Below the pieces are notes generated by a model. The model was not told where the DNA came from and did no database searches. It saw nothing but the letters and a program-made list of their open reading frames with translations. Shown here in pieces: positions 41,647 through 49,895 of a stretch of DNA of 62,137 nucleotides. Each line of letters opens with the position of its first letter. Position 1 is the first letter of the stretch. A program made the position numbers and the translations under genes. The DNA is from Clostridiales bacterium (GTDB taxonomy: Bacteria > Bacillota > Clostridia > Lachnospirales > Lachnospiraceae): contig JAHAFI010000017.1 of the NCBI GenBank assembly GCA_018374355.1, positions 1-62,137 on the forward strand. The letters run 5' to 3'.

Positions 41647-42534
41647 ATGGCCTTTGAGAGTCTGGAGCTTCGGGAAGAACTCCACATTTCCAGAATCATC
41701 ACCATACACTATTTTGAATATACCAGCACCTACCATTTTGAGGGAGAATCCCATGATTTCTGGGAATTTCTCTGTGTGGATAAGGGGGAAGTGGAGGTTA
41801 TGGCGGGAGACCGCTCCCATACCCTGACCCGGGGACAGATAATTTTTCATAAACCAAATGAATTCCACAGCGTCAAGGCCAACGGGAAAATCGCCCCCAA
41901 TCTGGTGGTTATTGCCTTCCGGTGCAGTTCTCCCTGTATGGATAAATTTGAAAACCTGATTACCAGTATCGGTGAGACCGAACGGACTTTTCTGGCAAAG
42001 ATTATCCACGAAGCAAAAAAATGCATCAGTACCCCGTTGGATGATCCCTATACCCAGAAAATGGACCGAAAGCCCAAAGCTCCCTTCGGTTCCGAGCAGA
42101 TGATCAAACTATATATGGAACTTCTGATGATCTCCATGATCCGTCAGATGGAAACCGGAAAACGGCCCGCTCCCGCCGTAAAATCCATGAAAAAGAAAAA
42201 TGACGCCCTGCTCTACGGAAGAATTACCGCCTATCTGGAGGAGCATATCTGTGAAAGACTGACCATCGAAGAAATCTGCAGGACCAATCTGGTTGGAAGA
42301 TCCCAGCTCCAGAAATTATTCCGGGAGGAAAACCAGTGCGGCGTCATTGATTATTTTTCCCATATGAAAATCGAAGCGGCAAAGCAGATGATCCGGGAGG
42401 ACAGAGACAATTTCACCCAAATTTCCGATTATCTGGGCTATGCTTCCATCCATTATTTCTCCCGGCAGTTCAAAAAGATCACCGGGATGTCGCCCTCCGA
42501 ATACGCTTCCTCCATTAAGGCCCTGTCCGATTAA
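41647..42534 (+). CDS. AraC family transcriptional regulator between two inverted repeats
   Basis: The ~295-residue regulator has an N-terminal cupin-like domain (about 20-110, with HDFWEFLCVDKGEV and HKPNEFHSVKAN) and a C-terminal AraC DNA-binding domain (about 190-290, LTIEEICRTNLVGRSQLQKL, then YFSRQFKKITGMSPSEY). GAGGAGG lies 7 nt before the ATG at 41647. The frame is open back through repeat copy 2 to 41506, which I reject as a start. Downstream is nagB and upstream, divergent, the nahK operon; control of amino-sugar genes is likely by position. Confidence 0.9.
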   Translation: MAFESLELREELHISRIITIHYFEYTSTYHFEGESHDFWEFLCVDKGEVEVMAGDRSHTLTRGQIIFHKPNEFHSVKANGKIAPNLVVIAFRCSSPCMDKFENLITSIGETERTFLAKIIHEAKKCISTPLDDPYTQKMDRKPKAPFGSEQMIKLYMELLMISMIRQMETGKRPAPAVKSMKKKNDALLYGRITAYLEEHICERLTIEEICRTNLVGRSQLQKLFREENQCGVIDYFSHMKIEAAKQMIREDRDNFTQISDYLGYASIHYFSRQFKKITGMSPSEYASSIKALSD

Positions 42535-42631
42535 AATCTGCCCGTCTGAATAATGGTGGCTGTTTTTTCAAAATTTTGTTTTTCACTTGCAATTTATCAG
42601 CAAATAGGATAGTTTTATAGTATAGCAATAC

Positions 42632-42775
42632 GTAACTGTTCAGAAGGTCACTGTTCCGCGAGGTGTTGCCTTGCATTTGCAAGGCAATCCCGAGACATAC
42701 GAGCGCCGCACTGCATGAAATGCAGCGTGTGTGCATGCATTTGTGACTATGAAGGACAGGGTCCTGAATAGTTAC
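42632..42775. repeat. Structured repeat element, copy 3 (144 bp, inverted)
   Basis: GTAACTGTTCAG to CTGAATAGTTAC, the same element as copy 2 in opposite orientation with only scattered changes (for example GTGTTGCC here against GTGCTGCC). It lies between the AraC gene and nagB, 34 bp before the nagB start, so it is probably in the nagB leader. Confidence 0.92.
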
Positions 42776-42809
42776 AGCAATATAAAAAATATAAAGGGGG
42801 ATTCTTCCA

Positions 42810-43535
42810 ATGAGAATTATCGTAACAAAAAATTATGACGACATGAGCAGAAAAGCAGCCAATATCATCTCCGCACAGGTTATTTCCAAACCGGACTGCG
42901 TACTGGGACTGGCTACCGGTTCTACTCCCATCGGAACATACAAAAATCTGATCGAATGGTACAAAAAAGGCGATCTGGACTTCTCCAAAGTTTCCACAGT
43001 GAATCTGGATGAGTACCGCGGACTGGATCATGACAATGACCAGAGCTACTACTATTTCATGATGAACAATTTGTTCAAACATGTAAATATCGATCTGGCA
43101 AACACCCATGTTCCCGATGGAACAGAACCTGACTCCGACAAAGCCTGCGCTGATTACGAAGCAATCGTAGAAAGCTACGGCGGCGCTGACTTACAGCTTC
43201 TCGGTCTGGGACACAACGGACATATCGGCTTCAACGAGCCGGCTGAAGATTTTTCCAAAGCTACCAACTGTGTGGATCTGACAGAGAGCACCATTCAGGC
43301 AAATGCCCGTTTCTTCGAAAAGATTGAAGATGTTCCCACACAGGCTTACACCATGGGTATCGGAACCATCATGAAAGCGAAAAAAATCCTTCTGGTTGCC
43401 AGCGGAAAAGACAAAGCTGAGATCGTGAAAAAAGCATTCTTCGGCCCTGTAGTTCCTCAGGTTCCGGCTTCTATCCTTCAGTTCCACCCGGATGTTACTA
43501 TCGTACTGGATGAAGATTCCGCATCCCTGCTGTAA
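42810..43535 (+). CDS. nagB: Glucosamine-6-phosphate deaminase
   Basis: NagB converts glucosamine 6-phosphate to fructose 6-phosphate and ammonia, feeding amino sugars to glycolysis. The 241 residues show VLGLATGSTPIGTYKNLI (phosphate loop), VNLDEYRGLDHDNDQSYYYF (catalytic Asp) and LLGLGHNGHIGFNEP with the catalytic His. The ending is shorter than in E. coli NagB (266), as in many Firmicutes. AAAGGGGGA lies upstream of the ATG. Repeat copy 3 lies just upstream. It fits with the GlcNAc-type PTS at 55770 and the nahK operon. Confidence 0.96.
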   Translation: MRIIVTKNYDDMSRKAANIISAQVISKPDCVLGLATGSTPIGTYKNLIEWYKKGDLDFSKVSTVNLDEYRGLDHDNDQSYYYFMMNNLFKHVNIDLANTHVPDGTEPDSDKACADYEAIVESYGGADLQLLGLGHNGHIGFNEPAEDFSKATNCVDLTESTIQANARFFEKIEDVPTQAYTMGIGTIMKAKKILLVASGKDKAEIVKKAFFGPVVPQVPASILQFHPDVTIVLDEDSASLL

Positions 43536-43558
43536 TTATCAGATCAAGGAGAGCTGCT

Positions 43559-44212
43559 ATGTTTCATGCAATTGATTTTGAATCATGGGACAGAAAAGAA
43601 ATCTATAATGCTTTTGACGGCTATCTCTACTGTATGACGGTGGAGCTGGATGTGACGGAATTTCTCCAAACCATTCATAATTTGGAGAAAAAATTCTATC
43701 CCTCCATCTGCTACTGTATCACAAAAACAGTAAATGAAAACCGGAATTACCGCTACGCAAAGGTATCCGGAAACATCGGCTGCTGGGATCAGGTGCATGC
43801 GCATTATACGGTTCTGAGAAGAAACACCGATCATCTCTTTACCCACCAGCGTACCCTGTATTCTGAGGACTTTTCTTCCTTCTATCAGCGTTTTCTGGAG
43901 GATAAGGCAGAGGCTGAAGCCGCTGACAGCCTGTATTATGACAAAAGCGGAGCCATGGACAATGTCCACATCTCCATCATGCCAAATACAAGCTACACGG
44001 GACTCAGCTATTCCAAACCGGCTTCCTTCACCGGGTACGGCACCCCTGACACCAGTTTTGTTCCCTTCATCATGATTGGCAAATACCATCCGGTGGGGAA
44101 CCGTGTAAAAATGCCGGTTACCGTGGAGTTTCATCACGCCGTCAATGACGGCTATCACGCAGAACAGTTCTTTCAGCTTCTGGAAGAATGCTGCAGAAAT
44201 TTTAAAGGATAA
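43559..44212 (+). CDS. CatA-like O-acetyltransferase
   Basis: The 217-residue protein belongs to the chloramphenicol acetyltransferase fold family. The catalytic motif HHAVNDGYHAEQFF is intact near residue 190, and MPNTSYTGLSY and KMPVTVEFHHA match type A CATs. Chloramphenicol resistance is possible, but many chromosomal homologues act on other substrates. AAGGAG lies 7 nt before the ATG. It follows nagB by 23 bp and is probably in its transcript. It ends base to base with the convergent CcdA-like gene. Confidence 0.88.
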   Translation: MFHAIDFESWDRKEIYNAFDGYLYCMTVELDVTEFLQTIHNLEKKFYPSICYCITKTVNENRNYRYAKVSGNIGCWDQVHAHYTVLRRNTDHLFTHQRTLYSEDFSSFYQRFLEDKAEAEAADSLYYDKSGAMDNVHISIMPNTSYTGLSYSKPASFTGYGTPDTSFVPFIMIGKYHPVGNRVKMPVTVEFHHAVNDGYHAEQFFQLLEECCRNFKG

Positions 44213-45031
44213 CTATCCTTCATAAAAGAATGCCAGATACAGCATGGCAATACCAATCAGCAGGATCACCACTCCCATCACCGTGCGGAGGTTCCTGCTG
44301 ATTTTTTCATATTTGGGATCGTACATCCAGCGCTCCACCACGCTGTAGCTGGTTCCCGCAAGAATCAGAAGAATGCTGTGCCCCAGAGCAAACATAGCCA
44401 GCAGAAAGATTCCCCACAGGGTACTGCCTGACTGGGCCGCCATAGCCAGCAAGGCAATCATTACCGGCGTGGAGCAGTGGGAAGCTATGGCGCCGCTGAG
44501 CATGCCTGCCAGAAGAGCCCCCAGATACCCTCTTTTGCTCACCTTCGGGCCGCACCGACACTTCCCTTCTGATTCGCTGCAGTCCACCGGATGCTCATGA
44601 ACATGCTCATGATGATGGTCATGACATTCACATCCATGTTTTCCGTGCTCTGTCCCTCTACCATAATCGTGAGGGTGGTGAGGTATGATATGGATCACAC
44701 CCCAAATCTGCAGCGCCATCAAAATCATCACAACTGCCAGAAAAAGATACCACCAAAACCCGATTTCGTGCAGCAAATGTCCCAGCGCCGAAGCCAGTGA
44801 ACCGAAAATCAAAAAGGTAACCCCAAGACCTGCCGCCATGGTCAGGGAAAGCCGGAACGCTTTCCGGGTATTATTTTTTGCGGAGCCTCCAATATAAGCA
44901 ATCACCATGGGAACGCTGGAGAGGGAGCAGGGAGTGAAAGAAACAATCACCCCTGCGATAAATGCCAGCACCGGAGCAATCCATAAGTAATCCTGTATCA
45001 TTTCAGCCAAAATATTCAGCCATTCTGTCAT
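44213..45031 (-). CDS. CcdA/DsbD-like membrane protein with His-Cys-rich loop
   Basis: The ~272-residue protein has six hydrophobic segments in two halves. GVIVSFTPCSLSSVPMVIAYIGG in the first half and SGAIASHCSTPVMIAL in the second carry the paired cysteines of CcdA-type electron carriers. Between the halves is a ~45-residue loop very rich in His and Cys (HDHHHEHVHEH, KCRCGP), which probably binds metal. The ATG at 45031 follows AAGGG by 8 nt. No thioredoxin-like partner or cytochrome c gene is nearby, so a metal-linked redox or transport role is possible. Confidence 0.85.
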   Translation of the reverse strand: MTEWLNILAEMIQDYLWIAPVLAFIAGVIVSFTPCSLSSVPMVIAYIGGSAKNNTRKAFRLSLTMAAGLGVTFLIFGSLASALGHLLHEIGFWWYLFLAVVMILMALQIWGVIHIIPHHPHDYGRGTEHGKHGCECHDHHHEHVHEHPVDCSESEGKCRCGPKVSKRGYLGALLAGMLSGAIASHCSTPVMIALLAMAAQSGSTLWGIFLLAMFALGHSILLILAGTSYSVVERWMYDPKYEKISRNLRTVMGVVILLIGIAMLYLAFFYEG

Positions 45032-45136
45032 ATTTCTCACCCTTTCTTACTGTCATGCTCATCCCTTTTCCAATGCTCTGAGCATCTTCAAACAAATGAA
45101 CATATGAATGATTTTTCATTTTCTATAAAATGCAGA

Positions 45137-45184
45137 TAAGGGGCGTGACTTTAGAGATTGTTCTCCAAAAGGCACTGCCCCTTA
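45137..45184. terminator. Terminator between the ABC-F and CcdA-like genes
   Basis: TAAGGGGC and GCCCCTTA pair across an internal region. The T-run (GTTTTTCTTTT) follows on the plus strand; on the minus strand the tail is weaker. It probably ends the ABC-F transcript and blocks antisense reading. Confidence 0.65.
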
Positions 45185-45221
45185 CCGTTTTTCTTTTGTA
45201 TATCTTCAGTTACATATCTTC

Positions 45222-46853
45222 TTAGTTATCTTCTTCATTCATCAGATAAACCTGACGTTTTCTTGCCATTTCATCACTTGCCAGATATTCGTCGTAAGTG
45301 GTGATCTTGTCGATCATGGAACCGTTCGGCATGATTTCCATGATACGGTTTGCTGTTGTCTCCACGAACTGATGGTCATGGGAAGCAAACAGAAGCACGC
45401 CCGGGAACTTGATCATTCCGTTGTTCAGCGCTGTGATAGATTCCATGTCCAGATGGTTGGTAGGCTCATCTAGAATCAGGACGTTTGCCCCGGAGATCAT
45501 CATTTTGGACAGAAGGCAGCGCACCTTCTCTCCACCGGAAAGCACTTTTACCTTCTTCACTCCGTCCTCACCGGCAAACAGCATTCTTCCGAGGAAGCCG
45601 CGTACATAGGTCACATCCTTGATTTCGGAATACTGGGTCAGCCAGTCTACGATAATCAGATCGTTGTCAAATTCGCTGGTGCTGTCTTTTGGGAAATACG
45701 CCTGAGAGGTGGTAACACCCCATTTATAATTTCCTTCATCCGGCTCCATCTCGCCCATCAGGATTTTGAACAGTGTTGTTTTCGCCAGCTCATTTCCGCC
45801 TACGAAAGCAACCTTGTCTTCTCTTCCCAGCGTAAAGGTGATATTGTCCAGAACCTTCACTCCGTCAATGGTTTTGGACAGATTTTCTACCATCAGCACT
45901 TCATTTCCGATTTCACGGTTTGGACGGAAATCGATGTATGGATATTTTCTGCTGGAAGGACGCATCTCATCCAACTGAATTTTTTCCAGAGCTTTCTTAC
46001 GGGAGGTAGCCTGTTTGGATTTGGAAGCATTGGCGCTGAATCGGGAAATAAATTCCTGCAGCTCTTTGATCTTCTCTTCCTTCTTTTTGTTGGCTTCCTT
46101 CATCTGTTTTACGATCAACTGGCTGGATTCAAACCAGAAATCGTAGTTTCCTGCATAAAGCTGAATCTTGCCGTAGTCGATGTCTGCGGTATGGGTACAA
46201 ACCTTGTTCAGGAAATAACGGTCATGGGATACCACGATAACCGTATTTTCAAAGTTAATCAGGAATTCCTCCAGCCATGCGATAGCATCCAAATCCAGAT
46301 GGTTGGTAGGCTCGTCAAGAAGCAGGATATCCGGGTTGCCGAAAAGAGCCTGTGCCAGCAGGACTTTTACCTTCTCACTTCCGTTCAGGTCTGCCATCTG
46401 CGCATAATGCTGCTCTGTGGGGATACCCAGACCATTTAAAAGCTGTTCTGCGTCGGACTCTGCGTTCCAGCCGTCCATCTCTGCAAACTCTGCTTCCAGT
46501 TCACTGGCCTTGATACCGTCTTCCTCGGTAAAATCCTCTTTCATGTAAATCTGTTCTTTTTCTTTCATGATCTCATACAGACGGGCATTTCCCATGATAA
46601 CGGTATCCAGTACGGTATACGCATCATATTTGAAATGATCCTGCTGCAGGAAAGAAAGGCGCTGTCCCGGAGTAATATTGATATCTCCGTGGGTAGTCTC
46701 CAACTGACCGGACAGGATTTTCAGGAAAGTGGATTTTCCCGCGCCGTTGGCACCAATCAGTCCGTAGCAGTTTCCTTCGGTAAATTTGATATTTACATCT
46801 TCAAATAAAGCTTTTTTTCCAATTCGTAATGTTACATTATTTGCTGCAATCAT
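45222..46853 (-). CDS. ABC-F family ATPase (YkpA/YbiT type)
   Basis: This soluble protein has two ATPase domains and no membrane part, and is expected to act on the ribosome. In the first domain Walker A is GANGAGKST and Walker B ILLLDEPTNHLD, but the signature reads LNGSEKVKV. In the second, Walker A reads GGNELAKTT while the signature LSGGEKVR and Walker B are normal. The linker is about 80 residues, charged. The 543-residue length fits YkpA/YbiT. These departures may be usual for this subgroup. The leader contains a strong hairpin (46908-46933). Confidence 0.93.
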   Translation of the reverse strand: MIAANNVTLRIGKKALFEDVNIKFTEGNCYGLIGANGAGKSTFLKILSGQLETTHGDINITPGQRLSFLQQDHFKYDAYTVLDTVIMGNARLYEIMKEKEQIYMKEDFTEEDGIKASELEAEFAEMDGWNAESDAEQLLNGLGIPTEQHYAQMADLNGSEKVKVLLAQALFGNPDILLLDEPTNHLDLDAIAWLEEFLINFENTVIVVSHDRYFLNKVCTHTADIDYGKIQLYAGNYDFWFESSQLIVKQMKEANKKKEEKIKELQEFISRFSANASKSKQATSRKKALEKIQLDEMRPSSRKYPYIDFRPNREIGNEVLMVENLSKTIDGVKVLDNITFTLGREDKVAFVGGNELAKTTLFKILMGEMEPDEGNYKWGVTTSQAYFPKDSTSEFDNDLIIVDWLTQYSEIKDVTYVRGFLGRMLFAGEDGVKKVKVLSGGEKVRCLLSKMMISGANVLILDEPTNHLDMESITALNNGMIKFPGVLLFASHDHQFVETTANRIMEIMPNGSMIDKITTYDEYLASDEMARKRQVYLMNEEDN

Positions 46854-46907
46854 GTCATCAATCCTTTTCTCACTTGAATATCATCGGTTGCTAAAACTCA
46901 CAGTAAA

Positions 46908-46933
46908 GCCGGAGGCCTTGAAAGGCCGCCGGC
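46908..46933 (-). promoter_or_regulatory. GC-rich hairpin in the ABC-F leader
   Basis: GCCGG and GGCCTT pair with AAGGCC and CCGGC, with one unpaired base on each side. It is followed by TTTA on the minus strand, so it is at best a weak terminator. Some ABC-F genes are controlled by leader attenuation, which makes the position notable. Confidence 0.5.
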
Positions 46934-46954
46934 TCTTATCCTACAACGTATACT

Positions 46955-46982
46955 ATTGTACAGGAAAAATAAAGATTTGCAA
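46955..46982 (-). promoter_or_regulatory. Sigma-A promoter of the ABC-F gene
   Basis: TTGCAA (46977-46982), 16 bp spacer, TACAAT (46955-46960) on the minus strand. The leader is about 95 nt. Confidence 0.65.
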
Positions 46983-47254
46983 GAGGTAAATTGCATTTTT
47001 CTGTAAAATTTTCCTCTCTGTATTGCTCCAGCTTTTTTTCACAAGCTATCTCCGAAATTGTTCGCCTAAAGTTATCTTGCAAATCCATTGCATCTTTTCT
47101 AAGTGTTGTCGTTTCGAATTAGCTTTGTCCATTTTACGCCATCTGTCGCGCATTTAATAATTTTTCCGCAAATATCCTTCAATTACTTCAACAAATTCTT
47201 CTGCTTTTGCGTATTGTTCTTCCGCATCCTTGGCCGATACAGTCAAAAACCCTA
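46983..47254 (-). pseudogene. Possible degraded gene remnant
   Basis: Between metA and the ABC-F promoter is a stretch without a complete gene. A minus-strand frame (47154-47252) without a start codon encodes a gene-like tail, DAEEQYAKAEEFVEVIEGYL, ending at a stop. A short frame of 34 codons follows from 47153. No family is recognised and no ribosome binding site is seen. It may be the worn end of a lost gene, or chance. Confidence 0.25.
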
Positions 47255-48184
47255 TTATTCCTCACTAAACGGCGTCCCATCAAGGTCATAAGGCGTCACC
47301 TGATAAACGTAATAATTCAACCAGTTTGTATACAAGTTATTCGCATGGGCCCGCCACAAAAGCAGCGGTTTATTCTCCGGGTTATCCTCCGGATAATAGG
47401 ATTCAGGAATACTGATCTCCAGCCCTTTGCCCTTATCTCTTTTATATTCTCCGTCCAAAGTGATACGGTCATACTCCGGATGCCCCATCACAAAAATCTG
47501 CCGTCCTTCCTTCGCCATGCACAAAAATACCCCTGCCGCATCCGATTCTGCCAGCACGGTAAGCTCCTTACAGTTGTGGATATCCTCCGCCGGAACCTCT
47601 GTATGACGGGAGTGCGGCGCCAAAAATGCATCGTCAAAGCCTCTCACCAGCGGAATTTTTCTGTTTTTCACCCGATGCCAGAAAAGCCCGAACATCTTCC
47701 CGGAAAGCTGTTTTTTCTGCAGTCCGTAGTGATAGTAAAGCCCTGCCTGAGCTCCCCAGCACAGATGAATCGTGGAGGTTACATGGGTTTTCGTCCACTC
47801 CATGATCTCTGTCAGTTCCTCCCAATAGTCCACTTCCTCAAACTCCATCTGCTCCACCGGGGCTCCGGTAATGATCATTCCGTCAAATTTTTTATCCTTT
47901 ACCTGAGAAAATTCCAGATAAAATTTGTTCAGATGGCTGGTGGAGGTATTTTTGGATTCATGGCTTTTCGCCGCCATAAATGTCACATCCACCTGAAGAG
48001 GAGTATTGGACAGGGATCTTAAAAGCTGAAGCTCCGTCTCCTCCTTTAAGGGCATCAGATTCAGAATCAGAATCTGGATCGGACGGATATCCTGATGCAT
48101 CGCCCGTCCCTCTTCCATCACAAATATATTTTCTCTTTCCAGAATCTCCCTTACCGGAAGATCTTTTTGAATTTTAATCGGCAT
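47255..48184 (-). CDS. metA: Homoserine O-acetyltransferase/succinyltransferase, predicted acetyl-CoA type
   Basis: The enzyme acylates homoserine in methionine synthesis. The 309 residues carry the catalytic Cys142 (HLCWGAQAG), His235 and Glu237 (VMGHPEY). Residue 111 is Glu (TGAPVE); in the studied MetA family Glu at this place goes with acetyl-CoA use and Gly with succinyl-CoA, so O-acetylhomoserine is the likely product. AAGGAG precedes the ATG. It follows the cardiolipin synthase gene by 13 bp with no promoter between, so the two are probably co-transcribed. No T-box or SAM riboswitch is seen. Confidence 0.95.
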   Translation of the reverse strand: MPIKIQKDLPVREILERENIFVMEEGRAMHQDIRPIQILILNLMPLKEETELQLLRSLSNTPLQVDVTFMAAKSHESKNTSTSHLNKFYLEFSQVKDKKFDGMIITGAPVEQMEFEEVDYWEELTEIMEWTKTHVTSTIHLCWGAQAGLYYHYGLQKKQLSGKMFGLFWHRVKNRKIPLVRGFDDAFLAPHSRHTEVPAEDIHNCKELTVLAESDAAGVFLCMAKEGRQIFVMGHPEYDRITLDGEYKRDKGKGLEISIPESYYPEDNPENKPLLLWRAHANNLYTNWLNYYVYQVTPYDLDGTPFSEE

Positions 48185-48197
48185 TCTTTTCTTCTCC

Positions 48198-49790
48198 TTA
48201 CATCAGCGGAGCAACCAGACGCAGAACCCTTCCGTAAAAACGGGTACGCAGCTTCTCCTTTTTATATACTTCCATGGTAATCTCCCGGCACTGTTTCAGT
48301 GTTTCGGAAAAATCTTCCTCTATTTTTTCAATCTCCTCTACCTTGTACATCAGCGCTGCACATTCAAAATGCAGATACAGACTGCGGTAATCCAGATTGA
48401 TGGTTCCCACCACCGCTTTTGTATCATCCGAAGTAAACATCTTCGCATGAACAAATCCCGGCTCATACTGGTAAATCTTCACCCCGGCCCGCAAAAGCTC
48501 CGGATAATAGGTTTTCCCCAGCGCAAACGCATACTTTTTATCGGGAATCCCCGGCATAATGATTTTTACGTCTATTCCCCGTTTAGCCGCATAGCTGAGG
48601 GCGGTTATCATCTCATTATCCAAAATCAGGTACGGCGTCACAATATGTACATACTCTCTTGCCGTATTCAGGATATCCATATAAACCAGTTCTCCCATTG
48701 GCTCATCATCCAGCGGACTGTCACCGTAGGGAATCACGAATCCTTTCACTGACTCTTTCAGCCCGGGAAGCTCTGCATCCAGATACCGGGAATAATTTTC
48801 ACTTCTGACATTCGTATCCCAAAGCTGCAGGAACATCCAAGTAAAGCTGCGCACAGCCTCGCCCTTGATCATCACTGCCGTATCCTTCCAGTGCCCGAAC
48901 CGTTCCTTTTCATTGATGTATTCATCCGCCAGATTGATTCCCCCGGTAAATGCAGTATGGCCATCGATTACCGCTATTTTCCGATGGTCACGGTTATTCT
49001 GGGTTGTGGAAAGCGCCGGTTTGATCGGATTAAATACTTTGCACTGGATTCCCAAAGCTTTCAGCTTTTCGGGATAATTATGGGGCAGCAGCGCCACAGT
49101 ACAGGTTCCGTCATACATAAACCGGACCTCCACCCCTTCCTTTGCCTTTTCCTTTAAAATATCCAGTATGGTATTCCACATCCTGCCTTCCGCCACGATG
49201 AAATACTCCATAAAAATAAATTTTTTGGCTTTTTTCAGTTCTTCCACCAGCGCCTCAAATTTATCCTCACCCAGAGGAAAATACTTTACGGATGAATTTT
49301 CATACGTAGGAAATCCTCCCTTGCGGGAAATGTACCGGGCCAGATTTGCCATCTGACGGTCATCCTCCTCCAGCTTTTTGCAGGCCTGCTGATCCTGAAC
49401 CATATACTTTCTTATCTTTCTGGAAGATTCATTGAGCATCTGGTTCATAACTCTTGTCCCAATCTGCGTCTCCACAAAAAGATACATCAAAACACCAAAC
49501 ACCGGAATCAATGTAATCGGTACCATCCAAGCAAGCTTAAATCCGGGATTGCCCGGCCTGTTGATGATGATAATGACCGTTGCCGCCGACAGCAGGCTGA
49601 AAAACCAGTAGGCATACACCACATACTCCTGAAGTTTCCCGAATGCCACCACCAGAATGCCTATCTGGATCAGCAGCATCAGAAGGATAACACCGGTTCT
49701 TCCGAATACAATATGAAAGGCTCCCTTTTTACCTTTTTCTACTATCTGTTGTCCTTTTTCCGCTTCATAAAGCTCCTGAATTTTCCCCAT
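48198..49790 (-). CDS. cls: Cardiolipin synthase (phospholipase D family)
   Basis: The membrane enzyme condenses two phosphatidylglycerols into cardiolipin. The 530 residues have hydrophobic segments in the first ~110 residues and two phospholipase D motifs, HRKIAVIDGHTAFTGG (about 265) and HAKMFTSDDTKAVVGT (about 450). Length and order are standard. GGTGG lies close before the ATG. A consensus promoter sits at 49839-49867. It is followed by metA in the same transcript. Confidence 0.96.
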   Translation of the reverse strand: MGKIQELYEAEKGQQIVEKGKKGAFHIVFGRTGVILLMLLIQIGILVVAFGKLQEYVVYAYWFFSLLSAATVIIIINRPGNPGFKLAWMVPITLIPVFGVLMYLFVETQIGTRVMNQMLNESSRKIRKYMVQDQQACKKLEEDDRQMANLARYISRKGGFPTYENSSVKYFPLGEDKFEALVEELKKAKKFIFMEYFIVAEGRMWNTILDILKEKAKEGVEVRFMYDGTCTVALLPHNYPEKLKALGIQCKVFNPIKPALSTTQNNRDHRKIAVIDGHTAFTGGINLADEYINEKERFGHWKDTAVMIKGEAVRSFTWMFLQLWDTNVRSENYSRYLDAELPGLKESVKGFVIPYGDSPLDDEPMGELVYMDILNTAREYVHIVTPYLILDNEMITALSYAAKRGIDVKIIMPGIPDKKYAFALGKTYYPELLRAGVKIYQYEPGFVHAKMFTSDDTKAVVGTINLDYRSLYLHFECAALMYKVEEIEKIEEDFSETLKQCREITMEVYKKEKLRTRFYGRVLRLVAPLM

Positions 49791-49838
49791 AATCCACCCG
49801 ATTTCCTGAATACTTTCTTTACAAGTAATGTTTTCTTT

Positions 49839-49867
49839 ATTCTAATCAATATCCCCCAAAATGTCAA
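49839..49867 (-). promoter_or_regulatory. Sigma-A promoter of cls-metA
   Basis: TTGACA (49862-49867), 17 bp spacer, TAGAAT (49839-49844) on the minus strand. The leader is about 45 nt. Confidence 0.85.
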
Positions 49868-49895
49868 TCACACCTCTTCTTTTGTTCTGTCCGGA

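Noticed and set aside
47255..48300. T-box or SAM riboswitch for metA
   Set aside because: Only 13 bp separate cls and metA and no leader structure is present; the shared promoter is upstream of cls.
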